A stretch of 64,000 nucleotides of DNA from a virus. Below are positions 41,574 through 50,452 of the stretch, piece after piece (position 1 is the stretch's first letter; each line of letters opens with the position of its first letter). Position numbers and translations under genes: made by a program. Under the pieces are notes generated by a model. The model was given only the letters and a program-made list of their open reading frames with translations, had not been told where the DNA came from and searched no databases. The DNA lies in IMG/VR virus record IMGVR_UViG_3300042731_007944, positions 40,988 through 104,987 of that record, one strand, 5' to 3'.

Positions 41574-42608
41574 TTACGACGTGGTTGGCGTGGTTGATCC
41601 GATACAATCCTGGATCAGGCACGCGCAATCAAGCGCCACCAGTTTTTCAGTAACCCAGTTTTCCACCTCAACCCAGAGACCACCGCCACCGGTTTCGAGA
41701 TCTTCATACGTGCGTGCCCGCCAGCCCTGTTGGGCTCCAGGCACTTGAATCGTCTGCGATCCCTTCGGCGAAAGTTCCGGAGTGTAGATAAAGGTCGAGC
41801 CGAGTTGCGTGGCATCACGGCTTGGCGATTTGGCCCGATAGAAGACCAACATGTGGCGTCCCCAGATATACTCATAGGACCCGGTTGAGCGCTTGGAGGT
41901 GCCGTCGTACTTCGCGCCACCCACCAGAATCTCATCCGCTTCGATCAGTTCCGCCACCACGCGCTTCAACACCGCCGCCGGCATCTCAGTGGTCGCCCCA
42001 CCGGACACCCGCGCTAACACATCAGGATGGTGTTTGATAATCTGCCACGATTCCGGGTTAATCAAAACCACCAAGTCAGCATTCGGCGGACGATAGCACT
42101 TCGCAATTGCGGCCTCAATGATCGGAAAAAAGGTTCCTGCACCAGAGGCATACTGATCGAGTTGATAGCCATCAGAGGTTCCTCCGGCAGTTAAGGTCAT
42201 TTTCTGGGCGGTCGGATAGGTCGCCGCAGCAAAAATTTGCTCGGCGATCCGGACTTCCTGATCGAGCAACACGGTATTCACACAGGCGTCCGCCTTGCCC
42301 ATTTGATCGCGCACTGGAGGTTCGGCGTTGTCATAATCGACATACGGCATGAACTCCCGCCAGGCGAACCCTTCACAGGAGAAGGTTTCCCGATTGACCT
42401 TAGTATCGGAATGGCCCGCCTTTGATAGATGTCCCCGGCGGGTATCTTCCCGTTTGAACCTGTTCTTTTTATCGAAGACGGTATATTTGCCTTCGAGCTT
42501 AAAATGCGGGACATAGGGCAGCGCCCGCGTTCCCACCACGGCATCATTCTCATATTTGACCACGTAATCGGTCAACACAGGGCTGTTATATGTTTCACCT
42601 ACTAACAT
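41574..42608 (-). CDS. Major capsid protein
   Basis: 344 residues, directly after a DUF2190-type decoration protein and the protease gene, the conserved order in Mu-like heads. Contains features of HK97-fold capsids in this group (ADLVVLINPESWQIIKHHPDV; SYEYIWGRHMLVFYRA). Confidence 0.8.
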   Translation of the reverse strand: MLVGETYNSPVLTDYVVKYENDAVVGTRALPYVPHFKLEGKYTVFDKKNRFKREDTRRGHLSKAGHSDTKVNRETFSCEGFAWREFMPYVDYDNAEPPVRDQMGKADACVNTVLLDQEVRIAEQIFAAATYPTAQKMTLTAGGTSDGYQLDQYASGAGTFFPIIEAAIAKCYRPPNADLVVLINPESWQIIKHHPDVLARVSGGATTEMPAAVLKRVVAELIEADEILVGGAKYDGTSKRSTGSYEYIWGRHMLVFYRAKSPSRDATQLGSTFIYTPELSPKGSQTIQVPGAQQGWRARTYEDLETGGGGLWVEVENWVTEKLVALDCACLIQDCIGSTTPTTS

Positions 42609-42620
42609 TGCTGAGCCTCC

Positions 42621-43046
42621 TTAGCCCTGATAGACGCTATGGGCGATCTTCATAAATCCCCACTCGTCTGCACTGGCACTGGATTCGGTCGCAAAGCCGA
42701 ACATTTCAACATTATCACCGGCGCTAATGGACGCTTCGCCCGTGGGGGCTAAGTTTCCATTCGTATCATACACAACCATTTTATCGCCGGGGCTTACAGT
42801 GTACCCGGTCGCCTTGTTGAAGCGAATGACCCGGCCTTCTTCAAAGGCAAGGTCGGCGTACTCGCCAGCCGCATAGCCATCCGCGTCGGCGGTATTGGCT
42901 TTTGGCAGCAAGATGCCTGCGATATTCCCCGCTTTGGCGGCACCGGGCAGATCTACCTTGCGATCAGCAGATCCCCAGACCACCGTGTCGTAAAATCTCG
43001 CAGCGCTTTCAACTTCGACCGTCATCGGTCCTGACATCGCTTGCAT
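42621..43046 (-). CDS. Capsid decoration protein, DUF2190-like
   Basis: 141 residues of a beta-barrel-type protein (AGNIAGILLPKANTADADGY; ISAGDNVEMFGFATESSA). Located between scaffold/protease and capsid genes, where cement proteins occur. Confidence 0.7.
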   Translation of the reverse strand: MQAMSGPMTVEVESAARFYDTVVWGSADRKVDLPGAAKAGNIAGILLPKANTADADGYAAGEYADLAFEEGRVIRFNKATGYTVSPGDKMVVYDTNGNLAPTGEASISAGDNVEMFGFATESSASADEWGFMKIAHSVYQG

Positions 43047-43049
43047 GGA

Positions 43050-44591
43050 CTACGCTCCTTGGTTGGTGGGGAATAACTCAGGGTGTTCGGTTGCGACGAG
43101 CTTGAGCGCGTCGGTGTCCGACAGCTTCGGATTCCCTTGTTGTTTGTCTTTGGCTAACGCCTCACGTTTGGCTTTGAGTTTGGCGTTATCTTCGCGTGTT
43201 GGCTCCTTTGCGTCAGGGGCCAACGGTTCTGTCGGCACTCGGGCAAACTTGGCGGCTTCTGCGAGCAGCATCTGTGCCCAAGTCTGTTGGGACACCGTGT
43301 CACCGGTTCCCAGGGTGATGGTTGGCTCCTGACTCAACGTCAACAGCCCATCCACAACGTTCAATTCATCAAACGACGCCGGCAGGTGTCCGGCCTGAAG
43401 ATCAGTGTAAAAAATCTCAACCTGATGTCGCCGGTCTTTTGCCTGCATCTGGGCGGCATGTGTGGCTTCCAGATCAGCCTTTTCCTGATCGAAGGCTTCG
43501 CGCTGGGTTTGTAATGCCTGTGCAACCGCATCTTTGATCGCCGCGTTCAGTTCAGGGGTGACGGCGCTGGTGCTGACGTTTTCTACGTCCTGCGTCTCTT
43601 CAGTGAGTTCGGTCTCCGGGGCTTCGTCCGGAGCGTCGTCACTGGCACGATCAGCAGGGGCGTCAATGGTATCGTCCGAGTCCGGGGTGTCCTGTTTCAG
43701 GGTCTCTTGAGAGTCTTCAACAGGGGTGTCTTTCCCTTCTTCCGGAGCGTCCACCACGTCGTCAACGGCCTGATCTTCCGCGTCCATGGCTTGTGTCTTT
43801 TTGCGTGGCATAGGTGGTTTCTCCTTATGCTCAGGGTTATCAGAGAGGGAGACCATCGCCTTTCGGTCAGGCAATGACCACCCGGCGGACGAAAACGACG
43901 CCGCCAGATCAGCGCGGGTGTCGTCTTCGAGGGTGTCAGCGGGTTGCGCCAGAGGGTCAGCGCCCGCAATCACAATAGAGGTTTCGAGGTAGCGGCGGAT
44001 ATGGGTGGCGATGAAGCGCACGATCTGCCCATCCACTTCCGTGCCCATCGCCTCATAGAACGACCAATCATCGAGGGTTGGATGGGATTTCTCGTAATCG
44101 AACCAGACACGAACCGAAGAGCCTTTAATATAGCCTTGTTCGACCCCTCGCACGACGATGCGGTGCGGGTGTTCCGGGGGAAGTTGGGGCTTTTTATCAA
44201 GCTTATAGATCGCATCAATGCCGGACACGGGCACGCCGTTGATGTCATCCGTCCAAAAGGCGTCATCCACGATCCCGATATATTCAGCCGCGGAAAACCG
44301 ATGATCAGACATGACCGTGACATCTTTCAGCAGCGGGGCGCTCGGTTTCAGGACGCCCTCTTTCGAGAAATCCGTAACGACCATCCCGAAAAAGCCTTCT
44401 TGCCAAACCAGGGCCTGCGAGAGGGCGCGATAGTGTAACTTCAGGAATTCTGAGGTTTCCTCAAGGACGCGTGGGGCCTGGAGCGTGGCGCGATGCTGAG
44501 GCTGTGCGGCCAGCGAAAAGGAGACCGGAGAAATCCGGCCTTCAATAGTTCCGTCGTCATACACGCTGAACAGCGGGCGTGTCGTAGTCAT
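43050..44591 (-). CDS. Prohead protease fused to scaffold
   Basis: The ATG at 44591 overlaps the upstream small gene as ATGA; 513 residues. An N-terminal domain (about 1-215) matches the phage maturation protease position and length. A central acidic stretch of about 100 residues and a C-terminal coiled coil (about 330-500) form a scaffold-like part. Protease-scaffold fusion is known in many tailed phages. The catalytic residues were not pinned down. Confidence 0.65.
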   Translation of the reverse strand: MTTTRPLFSVYDDGTIEGRISPVSFSLAAQPQHRATLQAPRVLEETSEFLKLHYRALSQALVWQEGFFGMVVTDFSKEGVLKPSAPLLKDVTVMSDHRFSAAEYIGIVDDAFWTDDINGVPVSGIDAIYKLDKKPQLPPEHPHRIVVRGVEQGYIKGSSVRVWFDYEKSHPTLDDWSFYEAMGTEVDGQIVRFIATHIRRYLETSIVIAGADPLAQPADTLEDDTRADLAASFSSAGWSLPDRKAMVSLSDNPEHKEKPPMPRKKTQAMDAEDQAVDDVVDAPEEGKDTPVEDSQETLKQDTPDSDDTIDAPADRASDDAPDEAPETELTEETQDVENVSTSAVTPELNAAIKDAVAQALQTQREAFDQEKADLEATHAAQMQAKDRRHQVEIFYTDLQAGHLPASFDELNVVDGLLTLSQEPTITLGTGDTVSQQTWAQMLLAEAAKFARVPTEPLAPDAKEPTREDNAKLKAKREALAKDKQQGNPKLSDTDALKLVATEHPELFPTNQGA

Positions 44592-44722
44592 GCGTTCAAC
44601 AGGCGTCCGTGTTGGCCTGTTCGACGCGGGGCGTTGACCGCCTGCCATCGTGCGAGCATGTCGTTGTGCTTCTGGTGGTCTCGCGTGGGTTGTTGTGTCT
44701 TCTCCTCGTCAATTTTCTTCAT
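44588..44722 (-). CDS. Small basic protein preceding the protease, 44 aa
   Basis: The ATG at 44722 follows the leader hairpin by 12 bases, and the stop overlaps the protease start. Charged throughout. It may act in translational coupling of the capsid operon. Confidence 0.45.
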   Translation of the reverse strand: MKKIDEEKTQQPTRDHQKHNDMLARWQAVNAPRRTGQHGRLLNA

Positions 44723-44734
44723 TGTTACAGGCAC

Positions 44735-44797
44735 AAAAAAAGGGAGAATCGCCAAACGCAGGCAACACGGGAGCCCGCGCTTTTGAATTCTCCCTTT
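44735..44797 (-). promoter_or_regulatory. Structured leader with U-tract before the head operon
   Basis: Minus-strand AAAGGGAGAAT pairs with ATTCTCCCTTT and is followed by further Ts. Inside are two small hairpins (CGGG/CCCG and GCC/GGC). It is either an attenuator for the protease-capsid operon or a terminator of the portal transcript. Confidence 0.6.
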
Positions 44798-44890
44798 CAC
44801 GTCCAATCTGATCGCCCCCGTCAGGACTCTCAGAGGATTGTGCCAATTCTTAGTACAATACTGTTAAAAAGATCGTATGTTGTTCCTCTT

Positions 44891-44920
44891 AGTATGGGCT
44901 AACATTTCCTATCTTGTCAA
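44891..44920 (-). promoter_or_regulatory. Late-type phage promoter of the head operon
   Basis: Minus strand TTGACA (44920-44915), 18 bases, CATACT (44896-44891). It is preceded by AAATTTTTCAC, as at the tail and portal promoters. Confidence 0.65.
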
Positions 44921-44940
44921 GTGAAAAATTTCATTAAATG

Positions 44941-46275
44941 TTACTCGTGTTCTGTCTCGGCCTGATTGTCAGGCGAAGACGCCTGTAATAAAAATTGCGA
45001 AATATCCCCGGTCAACCGAATTTGGCAGCGTGGCGGGCGTGTGCCTGCCGGGAAATTATAAAATGTCATCCAGGCCAGGGTCTGTGTGCTGTGGACCCAA
45101 TTCACCAGCTTGATTAAGCGCCGGATCTTCCAGCGAAAATTTGGTTTCGCCGTGGCTGCTGCCAGTGCCAGCGACCCGTTATCTCCTTCTTCCAGGGCCA
45201 GGGCCGAGCCTAAGAGCACTTTGGAGGTGTAGCGGTTATTGCGCCGGATCGTGACGTCATATTCCGAGGAGCCTCCTCGCCGGGACGTTTCCATGAACTG
45301 CACGTCTTCAATGTGGCCTTTTTCGTCCTGGTTCAATGTCATCGACTGCCCGCGCTGGAGCTTTTCGAGCATAACCAGGAGATCGTCAGTAGACATCCCT
45401 TCTCGTCTCGTATCCGTCCAGCCAACCACTGTGGGCATCCCAAACCGTTCCTCGGAGATCGCGCACATACTTTCGGAGTTCCATTTCAGGTCCGTGGCAA
45501 ACGAGAGGCTGTGCAGAATGCTTTGGCCGTGGTAGTTCTCATATTTCGGGTGAAACGAGGCGAGCACAACTTTATTGGACGGCACGGGGATCGTACCCTC
45601 TAGCGAACCGAGCCATTCTTTCATCCAGAGCTTATTGTTGTCGTCAAAGGTGAAAAACTCCGGATAGCGCCAGAGGAAATCATTGATGCCCCATTTCCCT
45701 TTCCAGGGACCGTCAGGAATTTTCTGCCACTCAAGTTCCAGACACGCCTTGCCATCTTCAATACAGGAGAGGGTTTCTTCGACGACTCGTCCAAAATCGC
45801 GTCCGGTGATGTCGCTATCTTCCTTGCGATTACGCCCCAAAAATTCGTCAAGGGTATAACGGGCGAACTCCGTGGCTTTCAGTTCCATTGGGGTCGGATC
45901 TTTGGGCGGCACGATTTGCGGGGCGCTGACCTCCACGGTTTGCGCCAGAACTTTCGCTTGAAGCTGTGGTGGCAGATGGCTAATGCTCGCCAGTAGATCC
46001 TCCCATTCTTCAGCAGACGGGATTTGTCCGGCGGCGGAATTCCAACAGGAGGACACAGCGGCGTACAGCAGATCGAGGGAGGCGAAGACTTGCGGATCGG
46101 CAGCGATCTTTTTATACCAACGCAACCCGCGCTGCCGGATCAATTCATCCGGATTTTGAGAGGACGCGAGCAGGTAGCCGCCGGGTGTGTAGCGGCTGAC
46201 CCGGCCTACCATGCGCATGGTGGGTGTCGAAAGCGCGAACTTGCGCCCGGTATGATCATAGAGTGTAACGCTCAA
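44941..46275 (-). CDS. Portal protein, DUF935/Mu gp29-like
   Basis: 444 residues with the features of DUF935 portals: an N-terminal clamp region, NDFLWRYPEFFTFDDNNKLW, then PSNKVVLASFHPKYENYHG with the following helix, and a C-terminal helical crown. Forms the DNA entry ring of the head. Confidence 0.8.
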   Translation of the reverse strand: MSVTLYDHTGRKFALSTPTMRMVGRVSRYTPGGYLLASSQNPDELIRQRGLRWYKKIAADPQVFASLDLLYAAVSSCWNSAAGQIPSAEEWEDLLASISHLPPQLQAKVLAQTVEVSAPQIVPPKDPTPMELKATEFARYTLDEFLGRNRKEDSDITGRDFGRVVEETLSCIEDGKACLELEWQKIPDGPWKGKWGINDFLWRYPEFFTFDDNNKLWMKEWLGSLEGTIPVPSNKVVLASFHPKYENYHGQSILHSLSFATDLKWNSESMCAISEERFGMPTVVGWTDTRREGMSTDDLLVMLEKLQRGQSMTLNQDEKGHIEDVQFMETSRRGGSSEYDVTIRRNNRYTSKVLLGSALALEEGDNGSLALAAATAKPNFRWKIRRLIKLVNWVHSTQTLAWMTFYNFPAGTRPPRCQIRLTGDISQFLLQASSPDNQAETEHE

Positions 46276-46322
46276 CAGAAAAACAGACGCCCGTGTTTGC
46301 GTCCGGTGATGTTCTGTGAGGA

Positions 46323-46351
46323 AGTGTACCGAAGGCTGGGAAATAAGTCAA
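46323..46351 (-). promoter_or_regulatory. Late-type phage promoter of the portal gene
   Basis: Minus strand TTGACT (46351-46346), 17 bases, TACACT (46328-46323), preceded by AAATTTCAC. Confidence 0.6.
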
Positions 46352-46361
46352 GTGAAATTTT

Positions 46362-46895
46362 TTACAACGGTTCTAACCACGGCCAGAAGGCGTCTTTCTC
46401 AGACAGGATCGGCGTCGCGATCGGCCACGTAATCTTGAGCGCCGGATCATCCCAGCGAATGCCGCGCTCCGCAGGAAAACAATACTCCGCCGTCACCTTA
46501 TACAACACCACCGCATCTTGACTCAGCACGCAATAGCCATGCGCAAAGCCGGGCGGAAGATAGAGCAACGTGCCTGCGTAATCGGACAACGTGACACCGA
46601 TCCACTCCCGGAAGGTGGGCGAGTCCGGCCTGAGATCGACGGCCACGTCAAAGATTTCACCATGCACGGCGGTCACAAGCTTGCCCTGGGCATACGGGGC
46701 TTCTTGATAATGTAGGCCCCGCAGGACACGGGCTTTCGAGTAGACGCAATTATCCTGGATGAAGGGCTCAGGAATCTGCTGTTGAAAGGTTTTCGCGCGA
46801 TAGGACACGCAGAACGCGCCGCGTGTGTCGGTGTAGACGTCAGGTGTAATGCGCAAGACGTCTGGAAGATCGGTGGGGTGAATCAGATACGCCAT
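46362..46895 (-). CDS. rmlC: dTDP-4-dehydrorhamnose 3,5-epimerase (RmlC-like)
   Basis: 177 residues, the family's usual length. The active-site motif RGLHYQ (59-64, catalytic H62) and a cupin core with GEIFDVAVDLRPDSPTFREW are present. RmlC makes dTDP-L-rhamnose precursors. Here it is isolated from rmlABD, so it must use host intermediates or a related nucleotide sugar. In a cluster with four sugar-transfer-type genes. Confidence 0.85.
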   Translation of the reverse strand: MAYLIHPTDLPDVLRITPDVYTDTRGAFCVSYRAKTFQQQIPEPFIQDNCVYSKARVLRGLHYQEAPYAQGKLVTAVHGEIFDVAVDLRPDSPTFREWIGVTLSDYAGTLLYLPPGFAHGYCVLSQDAVVLYKVTAEYCFPAERGIRWDDPALKITWPIATPILSEKDAFWPWLEPL

Positions 46896-46904
46896 TGTTC
46901 ACCC

Positions 46905-47855
46905 TCACCTCACAAGCAGCGTCCACACCCACATCGCCTCTCGCAGTCGGTCCCAATACTCACCTTCAGGCAAGGCAAGCGACAAGTGGTGATAGCACCC
47001 GGCGACGGTGTTTCCGGTCAGGACAACATCGTCAAGCGTCTTCCAGAGCGTGTCATTGATCGGCAGGCCCGGCGTTTCCTTCTCAAGATTCTTCCAGACG
47101 TTTGAGGCGCGGGCGTGCTGGACAAACGGACGCCCGTAGGTCATCGAAAAGCGCAGGTGGTCAAGAATGCGTTTCACAAACAGTCCACACCAGATGTCTC
47201 CGAATCGGTCAAACGGGTATGCCTGCCCCATAAGCAAAAAATACATGGCCGGCAGCATCTTCACGCGAAACGCCAAATTCATCCCACAGACCGGAAAGTA
47301 TGTCCCGATCGGAGCCGTGCCTTCGCGGAGGCTTGTGAATTGAGGAGTGCGTTGATCGGTGAGTTGTGTAGGCGCGTCAAGATCGAGCACGCCTTTCCAG
47401 AGACCAAGATTGACCATGACCGGGTGTTCGCGGTCTCGCTGAAAATACGGGATGCCCCGCACGTCGATCCCGTCAACTGTGGATTGCCACGCGGGATCGT
47501 GACCAGAGGAGAGGAGCCGGTCAGCGTGCAGGGCAAAAAATTTATCAGGCGGTGTGTCGTCTGTCGGAAAGCAGTCATCGTCCAGGGTAACAATAATATC
47601 CGCCCCAGCTTGCGCCGCTTTCAAAAACCCATAGCTACGGATACAATCAGAGCGCCGGGGAATAATCCAGGCATATTCTTGGAGATCCCGATCAATGTCA
47701 TTCCAGGCGTACTGCGTGACACCGGACAAACGAAAGGTCTTTTCCGGGTTGTCCTCTACGACAATCGTCTGTGGCAAGCCGTCACGCCAGGCGTCGAGAA
47801 AGCGCGTGATACAGTTTTCGCGGATCGTGGGGACAACGAGGATAATTTTATCCAT
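46905..47855 (-). CDS. Reversibly glycosylated polypeptide-like glycosyltransferase/mutase (GT75-like)
   Basis: 316 residues. VPTIRE near the start and the metal-binding LDDDC (about 91-95), with a later PFDRFGDIWCG, match the family of UDP-arabinopyranose mutases and related enzymes. Known members interconvert or transfer nucleotide sugars. In a phage cluster this suggests modification of host surface glycans or of virion proteins. Confidence 0.65.
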   Translation of the reverse strand: MDKIILVVPTIRENCITRFLDAWRDGLPQTIVVEDNPEKTFRLSGVTQYAWNDIDRDLQEYAWIIPRRSDCIRSYGFLKAAQAGADIIVTLDDDCFPTDDTPPDKFFALHADRLLSSGHDPAWQSTVDGIDVRGIPYFQRDREHPVMVNLGLWKGVLDLDAPTQLTDQRTPQFTSLREGTAPIGTYFPVCGMNLAFRVKMLPAMYFLLMGQAYPFDRFGDIWCGLFVKRILDHLRFSMTYGRPFVQHARASNVWKNLEKETPGLPINDTLWKTLDDVVLTGNTVAGCYHHLSLALPEGEYWDRLREAMWVWTLLVR

Positions 47856-48600
47856 GATTCAAGACGTATAACCCGGCCAGCCCGCCAGGAAACCAATGAT
47901 TCATCCAGGTCCGCCCGTCTGAAATCTCGTACCCGTGCGCCAGACTTGCCGCTGTACTGAGCGTCTGAAACGAATTTGTGGAATGCCAACGAGACGACTT
48001 CAACTCCAACACCTTCACCTTCTCAATTTCATTCATGAGGCCCACGTGCAACCCGGCCTTCAGACATATCTGATGCGAGGCGTGATCGATCCCGTTGACG
48101 TTCCCGCCGTCCGGATAGAGTTTCCAGTTCAATTTGTCCATCCCGGCGGCGGTGATCATGCGTCCGTTGCCGTCCGGCTCACTGGCACGGCTGCCCTGAT
48201 ACCCGCGTGCAATCACCTCTCCGGTCTCGACATTCAGCACGTTAAACACGCTTTTCCCGGTCACATCAAGATGGTTGCGCATCATGTAGTCATACCCGAT
48301 TCGGCAGTAGTCATCCGTGAGCCAGGAGTCTGAGCCGGTTGTCACAATCGCCAGCGGGTTCAACTTGCGGGCGTAGTCGATCCCGGCCTGATATTTCTCT
48401 GACAAGGGCAGGTTTTTGTGTTGCACGTACAGACAGCCGGTTTCTTTCGCCATGCGGTACTCTGCGTCTGAGTCGCCAACGACCACCACGTTGATCGGAA
48501 CCGTCTGCCACAACAGGCGCTCACAGGTCAAGCGCGTGATCGCTTCACGCGCCGGGGTGTCAAAATGGATGGCGAGGACCGCCACAATCGCTCTATTCAT
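47848..48600 (-). CDS. GT-A-type glycosyltransferase
   Basis: 250 residues. The N-terminal strand (RAIVAVLAIHFDTPAREAIT) is followed by VVVGDSDAEYRMA and a TTGSDSWLTDDY stretch in the place of the DXD motif. Overlaps neighbours by a few bases on both sides. Family 2-like; substrate unknown. Confidence 0.65.
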   Translation of the reverse strand: MNRAIVAVLAIHFDTPAREAITRLTCERLLWQTVPINVVVVGDSDAEYRMAKETGCLYVQHKNLPLSEKYQAGIDYARKLNPLAIVTTGSDSWLTDDYCRIGYDYMMRNHLDVTGKSVFNVLNVETGEVIARGYQGSRASEPDGNGRMITAAGMDKLNWKLYPDGGNVNGIDHASHQICLKAGLHVGLMNEIEKVKVLELKSSRWHSTNSFQTLSTAASLAHGYEISDGRTWMNHWFPGGLAGLYVLNHG

Positions 48601-49331
48601 TGAAGATCTGCTTCCGTTCGTTCAGGCGGAGGGACATACACGTTCCCGGCCTGGATCTGCTGTTTGCGTGCTGAAAAATGCGACAGGGCCGTATGCAGGA
48701 TCTCCCATTTCATCTGACGATAGGCGCTGTCTGCGTCCACATCGTCGCCGTGGTGCACAGAGACGTCATCCCCCACAAAATAATTCAGCAGGCCCGTCTG
48801 TCGAATGCGTAAGCCCCAATCAGAATCTCCTAGCCCGTACTTGCCATACCCTTCATAGAAATAGCCGATCCGATCATGCAGCGATCGGGACCAAAGACCA
48901 CCGCCAAACACCGCCCCTTTCACGACCTTGATCGCGATCCCGTTGCGGACTTCCGGCGTGCCGTGATCCTTGCCCACACAATAGAACCCTACCATGCCGG
49001 TCTCTGGGATCACGGCTGCCGCTGTCACGAGTTTCTTGAGCCATTGTGTCGGATATTCAATATCCCCGGCAATATAGGCAATATACTCACCGGATGCCCG
49101 GAGGACCAATTGGTTGAGCATCTGATAATTGCCCTGATTTTCACGGTTGCGCCGAAAATAGACCGGGTTGAGGGCCTGAATCAGATCGGCGACCTCGTGC
49201 GAATTTGTGCCGTTGTCACAGACCAAAAATTCGATATCTTGCCATCCAGCGCGGGCAAACGTCTGTGGTAAGCAACGATGCAGCATCTTGACCCTGGGGG
49301 CCGGGCCGACATTCAAAATAATCGAAATCAT
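48597..49331 (-). CDS. Family 2 glycosyltransferase
   Basis: 244 residues. Features: ISIILNVGPAPRVKML, then CDNGTNSHEV, NQGNYQMLNQLVLRASGEYIA and AGDIEYPTQWL in the DXD position. ATGA overlaps both neighbours. Probably adds one sugar in the same surface pathway. Confidence 0.75.
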   Translation of the reverse strand: MISIILNVGPAPRVKMLHRCLPQTFARAGWQDIEFLVCDNGTNSHEVADLIQALNPVYFRRNRENQGNYQMLNQLVLRASGEYIAYIAGDIEYPTQWLKKLVTAAAVIPETGMVGFYCVGKDHGTPEVRNGIAIKVVKGAVFGGGLWSRSLHDRIGYFYEGYGKYGLGDSDWGLRIRQTGLLNYFVGDDVSVHHGDDVDADSAYRQMKWEILHTALSHFSARKQQIQAGNVYVPPPERTEADLQ

Positions 49332-50347
49332 ACGCCACCTCCGACGACATGACGCCGAAATTGGGTGTCATAGACCTCGGCGACGCTCAAGAAGTGCTGC
49401 TGCAATTCGTCAACGACAGGCCCTGTCCCATTTCGCGCCAATGCCGCTGCTCGCGCCAGGCGTGATTCAATCTGTTGGGGCGAGGCGTACAGCAGCCGAT
49501 CAGCCTGCTCAATTCCGGTTGTCCATTCCGGCCACTTCGGCCCCACGGTCAGCATGCCGCCAAACGTCGCCTCAAGTTGGGCAATATTGCTTTTGGCCCG
49601 GTTAAAGGCATTGTCACGGAGCGGGACGACCATCATGTCTGCGCGTGGCCCGTCTGCGATCAGCCATCGAAAATAGGCTTCCATCGGAATTTCCCCCCGT
49701 TGATACACAGGACAGAGCGCTGTGAGTCGTTCAATCAGCCATTGCGGGGCGATGCCGACAAGATGCCATTCAACGGTGTGCTGCTTCGAGAATGCCAGAA
49801 TGCCGTCAGCAGAATCGATCCAATCTGCTGCATGGGTTTGTGACCCTCGCCAGAGAAGTTTCAGCCGTTCTCCCGGGGGCTGCGGGGCGGTACAGATCCG
49901 CCAGCGGACCGGGAGCCGATTGCGGATGATCTGGATTTTCTCATGATAGCGTTCCGGGAAGGCGTGTTGAAAGGCGGCTGTTGACACGGTGACGCGATCC
50001 GCCATATCCGCACATTTCAGGATGCCGTTTTTAACCGCCGTGGGATCGACGTAATAGAGGCGGGCCTGATTGCCGGGCGGAATTTCCCACAGCAGATCAT
50101 CCCAATCACACCAGACCGGGACCTGACAGTCTCTGGCGATCTTGAGCACCTCAAAATGGGATGACGTACACGGGCGCTGCAGCACCACAAGCGACTTATC
50201 CGCAATCGTGGACCAGGCCACCCGTTCAGCACGGTGTAAAACGATTTGTGTGTCAGGATCGCGGGCCAGGTCGCCAAATGGCCCCCAACCGCGGTAAAAT
50301 GAAGTCGCGTCTTTTTCATCTGGGCATAAGAGGAGGATATGATTCAT
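49328..50347 (-). CDS. GT-B-type glycosyltransferase
   Basis: 339 residues with a two-domain GT-B layout: an N-terminal Rossmann half, then LKLLWRGSQTHAADW opening the donor half, and NRAKSNIAQLEATFGGM near the end. First gene of the sugar cluster and behind its own promoter. Confidence 0.7.
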   Translation of the reverse strand: MNHILLLCPDEKDATSFYRGWGPFGDLARDPDTQIVLHRAERVAWSTIADKSLVVLQRPCTSSHFEVLKIARDCQVPVWCDWDDLLWEIPPGNQARLYYVDPTAVKNGILKCADMADRVTVSTAAFQHAFPERYHEKIQIIRNRLPVRWRICTAPQPPGERLKLLWRGSQTHAADWIDSADGILAFSKQHTVEWHLVGIAPQWLIERLTALCPVYQRGEIPMEAYFRWLIADGPRADMMVVPLRDNAFNRAKSNIAQLEATFGGMLTVGPKWPEWTTGIEQADRLLYASPQQIESRLARAAALARNGTGPVVDELQQHFLSVAEVYDTQFRRHVVGGGV

Positions 50348-50355
50348 GCGGGGGG

Positions 50356-50384
50356 ACTATAGCAGATCGTGAAGAAATGCGCAA
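50356..50384 (-). promoter_or_regulatory. Promoter of the glycosyltransferase cluster
   Basis: Minus strand TTGCGC, 17 bases, TATAGT, with AAATTTTTCAC 8 bases further upstream. The start codon is 9 bases after the -10 box, so the transcript would be nearly leaderless. Confidence 0.5.
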
Positions 50385-50452
50385 GAAGTTTTGTGAAAAA
50401 TTTAATTATTTTCTTCGGAGGGTACGTTCAAGACATCTCCTTTTCCTTCCAT

